Of a DNA stretch of 64,000 nt, positions 53,246-62,617 are shown piece by piece (the first letter of the stretch is position 1; every line of letters starts with the position of its first letter). Origin of the DNA: DASYLJ01 sp964432595 (GTDB lineage Bacteria > Desulfobacterota > Binatia > DP-6); assembly GCA_964432595.1 (NCBI GenBank), contig CAYSOF010000003.1, positions 1-64,000 on the forward strand, read 5' to 3'. Below the pieces are notes generated by a model. The model was not told where the DNA came from and did not search any database. It saw only the letters and a list, made by a program, of their open reading frames with translations. A program made the translations under genes and the position numbers.

Positions 53246-54213
53246 TGACAGCAGGCGACCGAGTTCTGTGCGGCGCAGAAGACGCCGTCGCCCTGCCCGG
53301 ACAGCAGCTCGCCGAGCACGCCGTTGGTCACCGCGACCCGCTCGCCGTACTCGCCGGTGTGCGCGGTCTGGTAGTCCCACGGCACGTTCGACCCGCACTG
53401 CACCTCGCCCGGGTTGCCAGGGATGATCGCCCACAGCGACGCCGTGACCCCGGTGAGCTGGCCGGCGGCCTCCGCCCCCTGCAGCTCGGCGTAGGTGCAC
53501 GCGTGCGAGCCCGGGAACGAGATGTTGCACTGCGCGTCCGCGCCCGGAACGCCGAGGGTCATCTGGAAGTTGAAGCGACCCGACGTCTGCTGCGACAGCA
53601 CGCCGCGGAAACCCGACGTGGCGGCGATCGTCGTCGTGGTCGTTCCACCGGGGACCGTCGTCGTGGTCGACGTGGTGCCGGTGCCGCCGCATGCGCTCGG
53701 CTCGGGATCGCATGCCGCCGCGGCGCACGTCTTGCCGAGGAACTTCTTCGCCTCGTCCTTCTTGTTGCCGGGACAGCGCAGGCAGAAGCGCGTGCCGTCG
53801 CCGAACTGCACCTGGGCGTTCACCGTACCCTGCGTGCCGTCGTCCGCCAGCGTGTACGTGAACCCGGACTTCAGATTGACGAGCAGCTTGCCCGCCTTCA
53901 CCTGCACGACGTTCTTGGTCGCCTTGCTCTTGTAGCGCCAGGCGCCGTTCTTGTTCTTCCACTCGCTGCCGCCCGGGATCACGACGCACGCGTCGTCGGT
54001 GGCACTGTAGACGTGGACGACGGCGCCGTTCGTCGCGGGATCGTCGACGCCCGCGAGCTGCACGGCCGGGTCGGTCGACAGCAGGAGGATATGGTCCTTC
54101 GCGCCGTCGACGACGACGATCTTCTTCGCGGCGACGTCGTCCGCCCGCGTCGCGGCGGCCGTCGAGAGGAGGAGAGCGACGGCCGAGACCGCGACGAGGC
54201 GTACGGTGGTCAT
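53242..54213 (-). CDS. Secreted protein, uncharacterised family (copy 1)
   Basis: A 323-residue exported protein. The signal peptide is at about 1-25. The N-terminal domain (about 26-155: AAKKIVVVDGAKDHILLLST, WRYKSKATKNVVQVKAGKLL, CLRCPGN) is shared with the proteins at 54221 and 43523. A Thr-rich linker (about 185-203) and a C-terminal Cys-rich domain (about 205-323: PWDYQTAHTGEYGERVAV, ending NSVACCQ) follow. No enzyme motif is visible. Tandem with its paralogue (7-base gap) and coupled to the FG-GAP gene. Confidence 0.78.
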   Translation of the reverse strand: MTTVRLVAVSAVALLLSTAAATRADDVAAKKIVVVDGAKDHILLLSTDPAVQLAGVDDPATNGAVVHVYSATDDACVVIPGGSEWKNKNGAWRYKSKATKNVVQVKAGKLLVNLKSGFTYTLADDGTQGTVNAQVQFGDGTRFCLRCPGNKKDEAKKFLGKTCAAAACDPEPSACGGTGTTSTTTTVPGGTTTTTIAATSGFRGVLSQQTSGRFNFQMTLGVPGADAQCNISFPGSHACTYAELQGAEAAGQLTGVTASLWAIIPGNPGEVQCGSNVPWDYQTAHTGEYGERVAVTNGVLGELLSGQGDGVFCAAQNSVACCQ

Positions 54214-54220
54214 GGGATGC

Positions 54221-55195
54221 TCAGAGGCAGCAGCCGACCCAGCTCGAGCCGGCACAGATCACGCCCTGGCCCCCGCCGGACATCAGCGGCCCGAGGTCGC
54301 CGGTGGCGTTCGTCAGGTTGAACCGCTCGCCGAACTGGCCGGTGTGCGCCGTCGCATAGTCCCAGGGCTGCGGGGCGCCGCACTGCAGGACGAGCGGCTT
54401 CGAGCCGTCGATCGCCCAGAACGAGGTGACGGTGTTGTTGGCGGTGTCCTTCAGCCCCACGAGGTCGCCGGCCGCCTCGGCCGCGAGCAGCTCGGAGGCG
54501 GTGCAGGCGTGGGTGCCGGCGAACGCGGTGTTGCAGGCCGCGTCGGCGCCGGGGATGCCGATCGTCAGGTTGTAGTTGAACCGGCCGTTCGTCGCGGTCA
54601 GCGCACCCTGCAGCTCCACCGGCCCGCTCGGAATCGTGGTGGTGGTGGTAGTGGTGACCGGCGTGCAGCTGCCCGGCTCGGGGTCGCACGCCGCGGCTGT
54701 GCAGTTCTTGCCCAAGAACTGCGTTGCGACGTCCTTCGTCGCGGTGCAGCGCATGCAGTAGCGCGTGCCCGCGGGACCGAACTGTACCTGCGCGTTCACC
54801 GCGCCCTGCGTGCCGTTGTCGATCAGGCTGTAGGTGATGCCGGACTTGAGCTTCACGAGGAGCTTCCCGTCCTTCAGCTGCACCTGGTTCTTCGTGATCT
54901 TGTTGTTGTACTTGTAGAGGCCCTTCTTGAGGGTCCACTCCGGGCCGCCGGGCAGCAGGATGCACTGCGCGTCGGTGGCGCTGTAGACGTGGATGCTCGC
55001 GCCGTTGGCGACGGGGTCGTCGGCCTCGGCCGACAGGACGCCCAGGTCGGCGGACTGCAGCTGCATCTGCCGCTTCGCGGGATTGGCGTTGTCCTTGATC
55101 AGGATCTTCTTCGCCGAGATGTCCTCTGCGCGTGCCGACCCGATGGCGGCGACGAGCGCGAGAGCCGAAAGCGCGACGACACTGATCTTCGACAT
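54221..55195 (-). CDS. Secreted protein, uncharacterised family (copy 2)
   Basis: A 324-residue paralogue of the gene at 53242, with the same three parts: signal peptide (to SARAED), N-terminal domain with KKILIKDNANPAKRQMQL and KDGKLLVKLKSGITYSL, then a Thr-run linker (about 188-196) and the C-terminal Cys-rich domain (PWDYATAHTGQFGERFNL, ending WVGCCL). GGAGGGG lies before ATG 55195. It is first in the minus-strand run 55195-51917. On the minus strand TTGACA is seen at 55266-55261, a possible -35, although no convincing -10 follows. Confidence 0.8.
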   Translation of the reverse strand: MSKISVVALSALALVAAIGSARAEDISAKKILIKDNANPAKRQMQLQSADLGVLSAEADDPVANGASIHVYSATDAQCILLPGGPEWTLKKGLYKYNNKITKNQVQLKDGKLLVKLKSGITYSLIDNGTQGAVNAQVQFGPAGTRYCMRCTATKDVATQFLGKNCTAAACDPEPGSCTPVTTTTTTTIPSGPVELQGALTATNGRFNYNLTIGIPGADAACNTAFAGTHACTASELLAAEAAGDLVGLKDTANNTVTSFWAIDGSKPLVLQCGAPQPWDYATAHTGQFGERFNLTNATGDLGPLMSGGGQGVICAGSSWVGCCL

Positions 55196-55300
55196 GGTTC
55201 CCCCTCCGGCGATCGGTGTTTGCAGTCTTGCAAGGCGTTCTCGTTGAATACGAGTGTCGATGTCAAGGTGGATCTCCGACACTTCATGCCGCGGCACCAT

Positions 55301-56803
55301 CTAGGGAACGATGACACGCGGCATCCGGCGCAACGACATCAGATAGACGCGGAGCGCACCCTGGTCGTGCATCGAGAGGGCGGCGTAGGCGTCCCGGGCC
55401 GCGGCCCCCTCGCCGTCGTGGCCGGCGATCGCGTAGTCGAGGCTCGGCGCGCGACCGTCGTGGAGATAGGGCGCGGAGTCGGCGACGCCCCAGAGACGGG
55501 GCGTCACGTAATCGGCCCTCCCGACGCCGTTCTGCACGTGTCGCGCCACGTTCTGCGGACCCATGTCGTGCCGCTTGAAGTCGCTGAACGACCAGACGGG
55601 GTAGCCGCCGACGGCGGGGTCGTACTCGAGGGCGGGCTGCCGCATCTCGCGCGCCAGGTCGATCGGCGGCAGGCCGTCGAGCTTCAGGACGGGACTCTCG
55701 AGCACGAGCATGGGACGATGGCAGCTGGCGCAGCCGAGCGCGTGGAAGTGGCGGCGGCCGTGCTGGAAGTCCTCGGCGAAGCTCGTCGTCGTGGGCGCGA
55801 GCAGCGCGCTCGCCGCCGGCTCGAGCGGCCGGTCCTGGATGAGCGGCTCGACGATCGGCATGCCGAGCAACGCCAGGTGCACGGTCATCGCCGCGAGCGG
55901 CCCGCGCTCGAGCTCGGCGCGCATGCCGTCGCCGTCGGGGTCGGCGCGATCGTCGCCGTCGCCGACGACCGCCGCCGACGCGCGCCGCACCAGCTCGGTG
56001 CTCTGGATGCCGATGTGCTGCTGCAGCGCCTCGTCGCTGAAGTCGGCGAAGGTGGCGAGCGTCCCCTTCCATCCGAACGGCTTCACGACGAGATCGGTAT
56101 CGACGCCGCGCACGGCCGACGTGTCGAGCTCGCCGTCGTCCGTCGCGCGCAGCACACCGAAGTCGACGCCCTTCGTGACGAGCCGCACCTCACCGCCGTC
56201 GCGCAGGACATCGTCGCGCAGGCGCTGCAGGTCGCGTGTCATCTCGCTCGCCAGCGCCTGCACCACGCCCATCGCCACGAGCGCCGGCGGATTGCGCGCG
56301 TCGCCGCTGTCGGGACGCTCGCCGTCGCCCTGCAGGAACACGTTGTCGGTCTCGGCGCCGGCACCCTCGGGACCGCCGACCCAGTGACACGAGGCGCACG
56401 AGATCGTCTCCGGCCCGCCGAAGAGCCCGCCGTGCACGCGACGGAACGGGCCGCGCTCGGTGACGTCGCCGCCGCCGAGGCCGTCGGCGTAGCCGTACTC
56501 GTGGTCGAAGACGAGCTCACCGAGGTCCGCCACCTCGGCGACGCACTTCCGCCCGGCCGCGAGGTCGTCGTACGGCAGCATCGCCGCCATGTCGCGCAGG
56601 AACGTGCCGGGCGCCGCGGCTTCGCGCAGGCGGATTCGGTCGCGCCGCGCCGCGGACGCATGGGCCTCGCGCGCCGCGTCCATCCCGAGCGGCGCGGGTC
56701 GAGCGAGAGGCTCGCAGTCGTCGCGCCAGGCGACGGCCTGCTCTCCACGGTCGCCGCCGCAGCCCACGAGCACGGCGAGCAGGACGAGCGCCGCGATGCT
56801 CAT
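55301..56803 (-). CDS. Di-heme cytochrome/peroxidase-like lipoprotein
   Basis: A 500-residue lipoprotein of the bacterial di-heme cytochrome c peroxidase/DHOR group. The lipobox LVGC puts the lipidated Cys at residue 15. CxxCH heme motifs are at 136-140 (CASCHWVGG) and 358-362 (CASCHRPM). C-terminal SFSDFKRHDMGP and PYLHDGRAPSLDYAI are typical of the family. ATG 56803 overlaps the stop of the upstream paralogue. It is a likely periplasmic peroxidase or oxidoreductase taking electrons from a respiratory carrier. Confidence 0.88.
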   Translation of the reverse strand: MSIAALVLLAVLVGCGGDRGEQAVAWRDDCEPLARPAPLGMDAAREAHASAARRDRIRLREAAAPGTFLRDMAAMLPYDDLAAGRKCVAEVADLGELVFDHEYGYADGLGGGDVTERGPFRRVHGGLFGGPETISCASCHWVGGPEGAGAETDNVFLQGDGERPDSGDARNPPALVAMGVVQALASEMTRDLQRLRDDVLRDGGEVRLVTKGVDFGVLRATDDGELDTSAVRGVDTDLVVKPFGWKGTLATFADFSDEALQQHIGIQSTELVRRASAAVVGDGDDRADPDGDGMRAELERGPLAAMTVHLALLGMPIVEPLIQDRPLEPAASALLAPTTTSFAEDFQHGRRHFHALGCASCHRPMLVLESPVLKLDGLPPIDLAREMRQPALEYDPAVGGYPVWSFSDFKRHDMGPQNVARHVQNGVGRADYVTPRLWGVADSAPYLHDGRAPSLDYAIAGHDGEGAAARDAYAALSMHDQGALRVYLMSLRRMPRVIVP

Positions 56804-58386
56804 GGCACGAACAGCTTCGGCTGTCGCGACAGCGACGCCAGGAACACGCGCACGTTGCCGCGCGCCGGCTCGTCGAGCGCGAGGTAGGCATCGCGCGCGG
56901 CGCCGGCCTCGCCGCCGTGCAGCACGATCGCGTCGTGGATCGTCGGCGCGCGGCCGTCGTGGAGATAGGGCGCCGTCTCCGCGAGCCCCCACAGCGGACG
57001 CGTCAGGAAGACGCGCGCCGGGATCGTGCCCTGCGGCGCGGGGCTCGCGAGCGCCGGGCCCATGTCGTGGCGCTTCAAGTCGCTGAACAGATTGACCAGG
57101 TACGGCGTGCGCGGCCCCGCGAACTTCGGCTCGACCTTCGGCCCCTCGCCGTCCTTCGCGACGTCCATGATGAAGGGCGCGGGATTCGCGCCCGCGCGCT
57201 GCTGCGCATCGAGCTTCGGATCGTCGAGCTCGAGGATCGGTACGTGACAGCCGGCGCAGCCGATCGCCTCGAACCGCTCGCGGCCGGCGGCGAACGCGTC
57301 CACCAGCCCGGGCTCGCGCGGCGGTCGCACGACCGGCGCCTCCAGCTGCGCGAAGTAGCCGACGACGGTCGTCAGCATGCCGTCGTCGATCTCGAGCGAT
57401 ACGCCGTCACGGTCGACGTCGTCCCACGTGCCGTCGCCGTACGGCCCCGCGTCGGCCGTGCCGTCGCGGATCGCGAGCTGCACGCGCTTCGACAGGAGGC
57501 CCTGATGGATGTGCAGCGACTCCTCGATCATGCCGCGCAACGTCTCTTGATGGCCCTTCCAACCAAATGGCCGCACGGTGAGATCGGCGTCGACGCCCTC
57601 GACGCCGGCGGTGTCGAGCGTGCCGTCGGCGTTCGCGGCGATGCGCCCGAACGACACGCCCTTCGCGACGAGCGGCGTCTCGACACGCGCGCCGTCCGCC
57701 GTCGCGCGGCGGCGCGTGTCGCCGGCGATCGCCTGCAGCGCGACGCTCATCTCGCGCGCGACGAGCTGGATCGGACCGAGGCCGAGCAGGTGCGGCGCGT
57801 TGCGGCCGTCGGCGCTCCCGGTGCGCGCGCCGTCGCCACGCAGCATCGCGATCTGCGACTGCGTGCCCGCGCCGTCGGGACCGCCCTTCGCGTGACAGCT
57901 CATGCACGCGAACGCATCCGGGCCGCCGGTGCGGTCACGGTGCACGCGACGTAGCTGCGGCATGCGGCTGCCGGCGAGCCGATCGCTGCCGCGACCCCAC
58001 CCGTTCTCGGGACGGAAGAGGTACGCGAAGAGCTCGTCGCCGACGATGAAGAGGGTGTCGATGCCGACGGCGCGATTGTCGAAGTCGACTTCGGTGAGCG
58101 TCGCATGCTCGATGAGCTCGCCCGACTCCTTCGCGTCGAGCATGCGATCGAACGTCTCGCGATGCCGCAGGTCGACGGCGTCGGCGAGCTGCTCGACCAG
58201 GAGCGCGTCGTCGGGCGCGTTCGCGTAGTCGAGCGCGTAGACCGCGCTCGGCGGCGGCGCGTCGCGCTTCGCGTCGGCGCGCAGCACCCAGGGCCACACC
58301 CAAAGTACGACCGCCAGGCCGGCGAGCGGCACCGCGATCCACCATGGTGGACGACGGGTCCGCACCGGACGGTCGGCCTTCCGCAT
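56800..58386 (-). CDS. Di-heme cytochrome/peroxidase-like protein
   Basis: A 528-residue membrane-anchored paralogue of the downstream gene. One N-terminal TM anchor (about 18-35, IAVPLAGLAVVLWVWPWVL) replaces the lipobox. Heme motifs are at 161-165 (CMSCHAKGG) and 377-381 (CAGCHVPI). NLFSDLKRHDMGP and PYLHDGRAPTIHDAI match the partner. ATG 58386 is preferred over TTG 58404. The pair is translationally coupled and may form a heterodimer. No MauG-partner peptide is seen. Confidence 0.86.
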   Translation of the reverse strand: MRKADRPVRTRRPPWWIAVPLAGLAVVLWVWPWVLRADAKRDAPPPSAVYALDYANAPDDALLVEQLADAVDLRHRETFDRMLDAKESGELIEHATLTEVDFDNRAVGIDTLFIVGDELFAYLFRPENGWGRGSDRLAGSRMPQLRRVHRDRTGGPDAFACMSCHAKGGPDGAGTQSQIAMLRGDGARTGSADGRNAPHLLGLGPIQLVAREMSVALQAIAGDTRRRATADGARVETPLVAKGVSFGRIAANADGTLDTAGVEGVDADLTVRPFGWKGHQETLRGMIEESLHIHQGLLSKRVQLAIRDGTADAGPYGDGTWDDVDRDGVSLEIDDGMLTTVVGYFAQLEAPVVRPPREPGLVDAFAAGRERFEAIGCAGCHVPILELDDPKLDAQQRAGANPAPFIMDVAKDGEGPKVEPKFAGPRTPYLVNLFSDLKRHDMGPALASPAPQGTIPARVFLTRPLWGLAETAPYLHDGRAPTIHDAIVLHGGEAGAARDAYLALDEPARGNVRVFLASLSRQPKLFVP

Positions 58387-58486
58387 GGGCGCGGAGCCTA
58401 CCAAACTCCGCGCGTCGCGTGCACGGATCTCGTCAGGCGGCGCCGGAGGGTGGTCCGGCGCCGCCCATTCGTCCGCGGGTGCCGGA

Positions 58487-59092
58487 TCAGAACCGGCGCA
58501 CGGGCCGGTAGAAGATGTAGTCGGTCTCGTAGGGGATCAGCACGGTCTTGCCGAGGTCGTCCACGGTCGAGCAGCCCGTGCCCGGCGCCTTGCCGGCGAC
58601 GGTGTTCACGCGATGGATGAAGGCGGTCTCGGTGAGCTTGCGCCCGCCCGACGGGCCGGGCTCGTTGCCGACGACCCGCAGCAGGAGCCACGGGATCGCG
58701 TTCGGGTCGACGTACTCGGGATCCGTCGAGCCCTCGACGCGCACCGCCCAGACGGCGCTGCTGTCGTCCGAGTGCTGCCAGGTCGCACGGGCGACGTTCG
58801 CCTCGTCGGGGTTCGGGCTCAGGAAGTGCGTCATCAGCTGACGTCCGCGGTCGGCGAAGAGCGTCGCCTGCGGACCGAACAGCGTCCAGACGATGGTGTT
58901 GGGATCGGTCGCCGAGCGCGCGCAGACGTAGTTCTGCGTGCCGACGGCGTGGGTCATCAGGTAGGGCTTCTGACCGGCCTCGACCTCCAGGATCGGGGGC
59001 ACGGGGGGCGGGACGATCGGGAAGGCGTGGGCTGCCATCGGCAGCATGGCGACGACCGCGGCGGCGAGGGCGGTCAGGTGGCGGGTGTTCAT
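58487..59092 (-). CDS. DUF3455-like secreted protein
   Basis: A 201-residue exported protein with a signal peptide to MAAHAF. VEAGQKPYLMTHAVGTQNYVC, WTLFGPQATLF and the Trp-rich WLLLRVVGNEPGPSGG with VNTVAGKAPGTGC are the features of the DUF3455 family, whose role is unknown. AAAGGAG precedes the ATG. It is divergent from the AAA+ regulator with a 171-base gap that contains the phased GGTAGC operator array. Confidence 0.82.
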   Translation of the reverse strand: MNTRHLTALAAAVVAMLPMAAHAFPIVPPPVPPILEVEAGQKPYLMTHAVGTQNYVCARSATDPNTIVWTLFGPQATLFADRGRQLMTHFLSPNPDEANVARATWQHSDDSSAVWAVRVEGSTDPEYVDPNAIPWLLLRVVGNEPGPSGGRKLTETAFIHRVNTVAGKAPGTGCSTVDDLGKTVLIPYETDYIFYRPVRRF

Positions 59093-59144
59093 CGGGGTCT
59101 CCTTTGGGATGGGGGAGAAACGTTCGATCGGTCGCCTGCTTGGC

Positions 59145-59171
59145 GCTACCCGCCGGGTAGCGGCCGCTACC
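59145..59171. promoter_or_regulatory. Operator array of GCTACC/GGTAGC half-sites (upstream)
   Basis: GCTACC at 59145-59150, GGTAGC at 59156-59161 and GCTACC at 59166-59171, about one helical turn apart. The first two lie in a perfect 17-base palindrome, GCTACCC-GCC-GGGTAGC. Located in the divergent region between the DUF3455 and AAA+ regulator genes. Confidence 0.6.
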
Positions 59172-59263
59172 TGCCGCCGGCCGCAATAGGATCCCGACAT
59201 CGGTGCGTCTTCTTCGGCAGGGACAACGGTGAAGGGTGCCGGCGGTCCCTGGGGGAAACGACG

Positions 59264-62200
59264 ATGGAGCAGCTGATCAATCGCGAGCGCGAGGTGGCGG
59301 AGCTGCGCACAGCGCTCGAAGACGCCTGTGCCGGCAGCGGGCGGATCGTCCTGCTCGGCGGTGAGCCGGGCATCGGGAAGACCAGACTCGCGAGCGTGCT
59401 CGCGAACGACGCCGAGGCGCGTGGCGTCCCCGTGTGGTGGGGACGCGGCTGGGAGGACGGCTCCGCGCCGGCATTCTGGCCGTGGAACGTCGCGCTGCGA
59501 CGCTGGATGGACCAGGTCGGCCACGAGGCCGTCGTCGCCGCCGCCGCGCCCTGGGCCGCCGAGCTGGCGCACGTGTTCCCCGTCCTGCGCGAGCACCTGG
59601 CCGTCTGTGCGAACGAGTGGCGCGACGCCGACGGCTCGCGCTTCCAGCTGTTCGACGTCGTGAGCCGCTTCCTCGCCGCCGTCGCGCGGCCGGCGGGGCT
59701 CGTGGTCGTGCTCGACGACGTCCACTGGGCCGACCAGTCGTCGTTGAAGCTCCTCGAGTTCGTCGCGAGCGACCTCGCCGACGCGCGGCTGCTCGTCGTC
59801 GCCACGTACCGGGACACCGAGGTCGAGCGCGCGAGCCCCTTCTTCGCCACCCTGTCGCGACTCGCGCGCGAGCGGTCGTCGCGCCGGCTGATCCTCGACG
59901 GGCTGACGCCGGCGCACTGCGCGCGCTGGATCGAGCTCGCCGGCGTGCGCGGCGACGCCGCGGCGCTCGCGACGACGTTGCACCGCGAGACGAACGGCAA
60001 TCCGTTTTTCGTCGGCGAGATCGTGCACCTGCTGACCGGCGAGGACGACCTCGTCGACGGCGACGACGTCCAGCGCGTCCCGAGCGGCGTGCGCGAGGTG
60101 ATCGCGCGCCGCCTCGAGCGGCTCGGCGCGGACTGCCGCACGACGCTCGCCGTCGCGGCGCTCGCCGGCGACACCATCGACGCGGCGATCGTCGGAGAAG
60201 TTCTGGGCGAAGTCCCGGGCGACGGCGCCATGACCGATCATCTCGAGCGCGCCGTGCGCGACCGCATCCTGGTCGAGGGACGCACGCCGACCGAGTTCGC
60301 ATTCGCGCACGCCCTGATCCGCCGCGTGCTCATCGACGAGGTGCCGCCGTCGACGCGTGCCGGCTGGCACGCGCGCATCGCCGCCGCCCTCGAGCGCCGC
60401 ACGACGGCGTCGGAGGTGGTGACGACGGAGCTGGTCCACCATCTCGCCGAGGCGCGCACGCCGGAGGCGCTGCGGAAGGCGTTCGACTACGCCTGCCGCG
60501 GTGCGCAGCAGGCGGCGCAGGGCCTCGGCTGGGAAGAGGCGGTGCGCCTGTACGAGATCGCGCTCGACGTCGGCCGTCGCGCCGAGCTGCTCGACGGCCC
60601 GCGCGCGATCGAGCTGCGGCTGGCGCTGGCCCGCGCCTGGCGCGGGGCCGGCGACGTGCCGGCGGCGCGTGCGGAGTGCGCCGAGGTCATCGAGGCGTGC
60701 CGCCGCACGCCGAATCCCGCGGCGACCGCGCGCGCGGCACTGATCTACGCCGGCATGAACCCGGAGTGGGGCCGCGTCGAGCCGGCGGTGCGCGCGGTGC
60801 TCGAAGAGGCCTGCCGCGTCGGCACGGCGCTCGACGACGGGACGTACGCGCGGCTGCAGGCGCGGCTCGCCGGCGACCTCATCGCGTCGAACGAGTGCGA
60901 GCAGGCCGATCGCGTCTTCGCCCTGTGCGACGAGGCCGCGGCCGCCGCGCGGCGCGCCGGCGACCAGGGCGCGCTCGCGATGGCGCTCACCGGCACCTAC
61001 TTCGGCGCGGCCGTGCTGGGCGGGCGCCCGGACGTCGCGGTGCCGAGCACGCAGGAGATCCTCGACGCGGCGGAGGCCGGCGGCGAGCACGAGTACGTCG
61101 CCGCCATCCGCTACGCGCGCGCCACCGTGACGCTCGCGATCGGCGAGCCGGAGGCGTTCTCGAACGAGGTAGACGTCGTGGCGACGATCGCCGCTGCCAC
61201 GCGCGTGCCCGAGGCGCGCTGGCTCGCGGAAGCGCTCGCGGCGCTGCGCGCCACGATCCAGGGACGCTTCGAGGAGTCGCGCGAGGCGATCGAGCGCGCC
61301 TACACGACCGGACGGCGCGCGCACCTCTCCAACGCCGCGGGCGTCTACATGACCCAGCGGATCATGTGGCACGCGCTCCAGGGATCGCTCGACGCGCTCG
61401 CGCCGGAGCTCGACGACTTCGTCACCAATCATCCCGCGGGCGCCGGCTGGCGTCCGATGCGCGCGCTCGCGCGTCTGGCCGGCGGCGACGCGGTGGCCGC
61501 GCGCGCCGAGCTCGAGGAGCTGCTCGCGACCGGGCTGGCGCCCGCCGATCGCGGCGTGATGGCGCGCTGCTACCTCGCGGGCCTCGCCGCGCTCTGCGTC
61601 GCGCTCCGCGACCGCGAGCACGCGCCGCTACTCTACGAGCGCCTCGCGCGCCGGCGCGACGCGTGGTCCGTCGACGGCTGCGAGACGCTCGGCCCGTGGG
61701 CGCTGGCGCTGGGCTCGCTCGCGCGCCTCTGCGATCGGCCCGCGGACGCCGTGCGCCACTTCGAGACGGCGATCCAGCTCGGCCGGCGCATGGGCTCGGC
61801 CCCGATCGTCGCGCGGGCGCAGAGCCTGCTCGCGAGCGTCCGCTCGTCGATGACGCCGAACGCCGAGGAGCGCGGGCAGATCGCCGATCTCATGGCGCAG
61901 GCGGCGCAGACCGCGCGCGAGCTGGGGCTCGTCGACGTGACGGCGCGCATCGAGCGGCTGCGCGCCAAGGCGTCGCCGGCGGCCGTCGAGGCCGGCTCCA
62001 ACACGTTCCGCAACGACGTCGACGTCTGGAACGTCCGCTACGGCGGACACGACATCTGGCTGAAGGACGGCAAGGGCCCGCGCTACCTCGCCACGTTGCT
62101 GGCGTCGCCGGGGCGCGAGATCCACGTGCTGCAGTTCATGGCGCCGGCGGCGGGCGGCACGACGTTCGCCGGCGCGACGCAGGACGGCCTGTCGGTCGGC

Positions 62201-62605
62201 ATGTCGAGCGGGTCGTTCGACGACGCGCCCGATCGGCAGGCGCGCCAGGAGTACAAGGAGCGCGTCGCGGACCTGCGCGCCGAGCTGGACGAGGCCGAGG
62301 AGCACGCCGATCACGGGCGCGCCGAGCGCATCCGCGAAGAGCTGGAGCTGCTGCTGTCGCAGCTCTCCGGGACGTTCGGATCGCGGGTCCGGCTCCGCGG
62401 CCCGGCCGAAACCGCGCGGAAGGCGGTCACCAAGGTGCTCCGGACGCAGATCGGCAAGCTGCTCGACGTCCACCCCGCCCTCGGACGCCATCTCCGCGAC
62501 ACCGTTCGCATGGGCACGGTCTGCGTCTACGCCCCGCCAACGCCCACCGATTGGGAGGTGTCCTTCGAGCCGCGCCGAAGTAGCGGGTCGCTACCGGCCA
62601 GGTAG
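59264..62605 (+). CDS. AAA+/STAND-type regulator with TPR and C-terminal domain
   Basis: A 1113-residue cytoplasmic protein. The N-terminal AAA_16/STAND ATPase domain has REREVAEL, Walker A GGEPGIGKT (32-40) and Walker B VVVLDDVHWAD (D151/D152). A long helical TPR-like region follows (about 380-890). The C-terminal domain (about 920-1105) has LKDGKGPRYLATLLASPGRE, a charged coiled coil, then AVTKVLRTQIGKLL and RHLRDTVRMGTVCVY. This last domain recurs at the end of many STAND ATPases and adenylate-cyclase-like proteins and has a winged-helix look; no LuxR HTH is present. Flanking operator arrays suggest DNA binding and autoregulation. Confidence 0.88.
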   Translation: MEQLINREREVAELRTALEDACAGSGRIVLLGGEPGIGKTRLASVLANDAEARGVPVWWGRGWEDGSAPAFWPWNVALRRWMDQVGHEAVVAAAAPWAAELAHVFPVLREHLAVCANEWRDADGSRFQLFDVVSRFLAAVARPAGLVVVLDDVHWADQSSLKLLEFVASDLADARLLVVATYRDTEVERASPFFATLSRLARERSSRRLILDGLTPAHCARWIELAGVRGDAAALATTLHRETNGNPFFVGEIVHLLTGEDDLVDGDDVQRVPSGVREVIARRLERLGADCRTTLAVAALAGDTIDAAIVGEVLGEVPGDGAMTDHLERAVRDRILVEGRTPTEFAFAHALIRRVLIDEVPPSTRAGWHARIAAALERRTTASEVVTTELVHHLAEARTPEALRKAFDYACRGAQQAAQGLGWEEAVRLYEIALDVGRRAELLDGPRAIELRLALARAWRGAGDVPAARAECAEVIEACRRTPNPAATARAALIYAGMNPEWGRVEPAVRAVLEEACRVGTALDDGTYARLQARLAGDLIASNECEQADRVFALCDEAAAAARRAGDQGALAMALTGTYFGAAVLGGRPDVAVPSTQEILDAAEAGGEHEYVAAIRYARATVTLAIGEPEAFSNEVDVVATIAAATRVPEARWLAEALAALRATIQGRFEESREAIERAYTTGRRAHLSNAAGVYMTQRIMWHALQGSLDALAPELDDFVTNHPAGAGWRPMRALARLAGGDAVAARAELEELLATGLAPADRGVMARCYLAGLAALCVALRDREHAPLLYERLARRRDAWSVDGCETLGPWALALGSLARLCDRPADAVRHFETAIQLGRRMGSAPIVARAQSLLASVRSSMTPNAEERGQIADLMAQAAQTARELGLVDVTARIERLRAKASPAAVEAGSNTFRNDVDVWNVRYGGHDIWLKDGKGPRYLATLLASPGREIHVLQFMAPAAGGTTFAGATQDGLSVGMSSGSFDDAPDRQARQEYKERVADLRAELDEAEEHADHGRAERIREELELLLSQLSGTFGSRVRLRGPAETARKAVTKVLRTQIGKLLDVHPALGRHLRDTVRMGTVCVYAPPTPTDWEVSFEPRRSSGSLPAR

Positions 62606-62617
62606 CGCTCCCGTAGC
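62579..62617. promoter_or_regulatory. Operator array of GGTAGC half-sites (downstream)
   Basis: AGTAGC 62579-62584, GCTACC 62590-62595, GGTAGC 62601-62606 and CGTAGC 62612-62617: four half-sites spaced exactly 11 bases. They overlap the end of the regulator gene (its stop is 62603-62605) and run up to the ATG at 62618. They match the array at 59145. Confidence 0.6.

Noticed and set aside
52020..53248. Plus-strand open frames opposite the FG-GAP gene
   Set aside because: They are antisense to a protein with clear D-x-D-x-D-G repeats and show only shadow composition.
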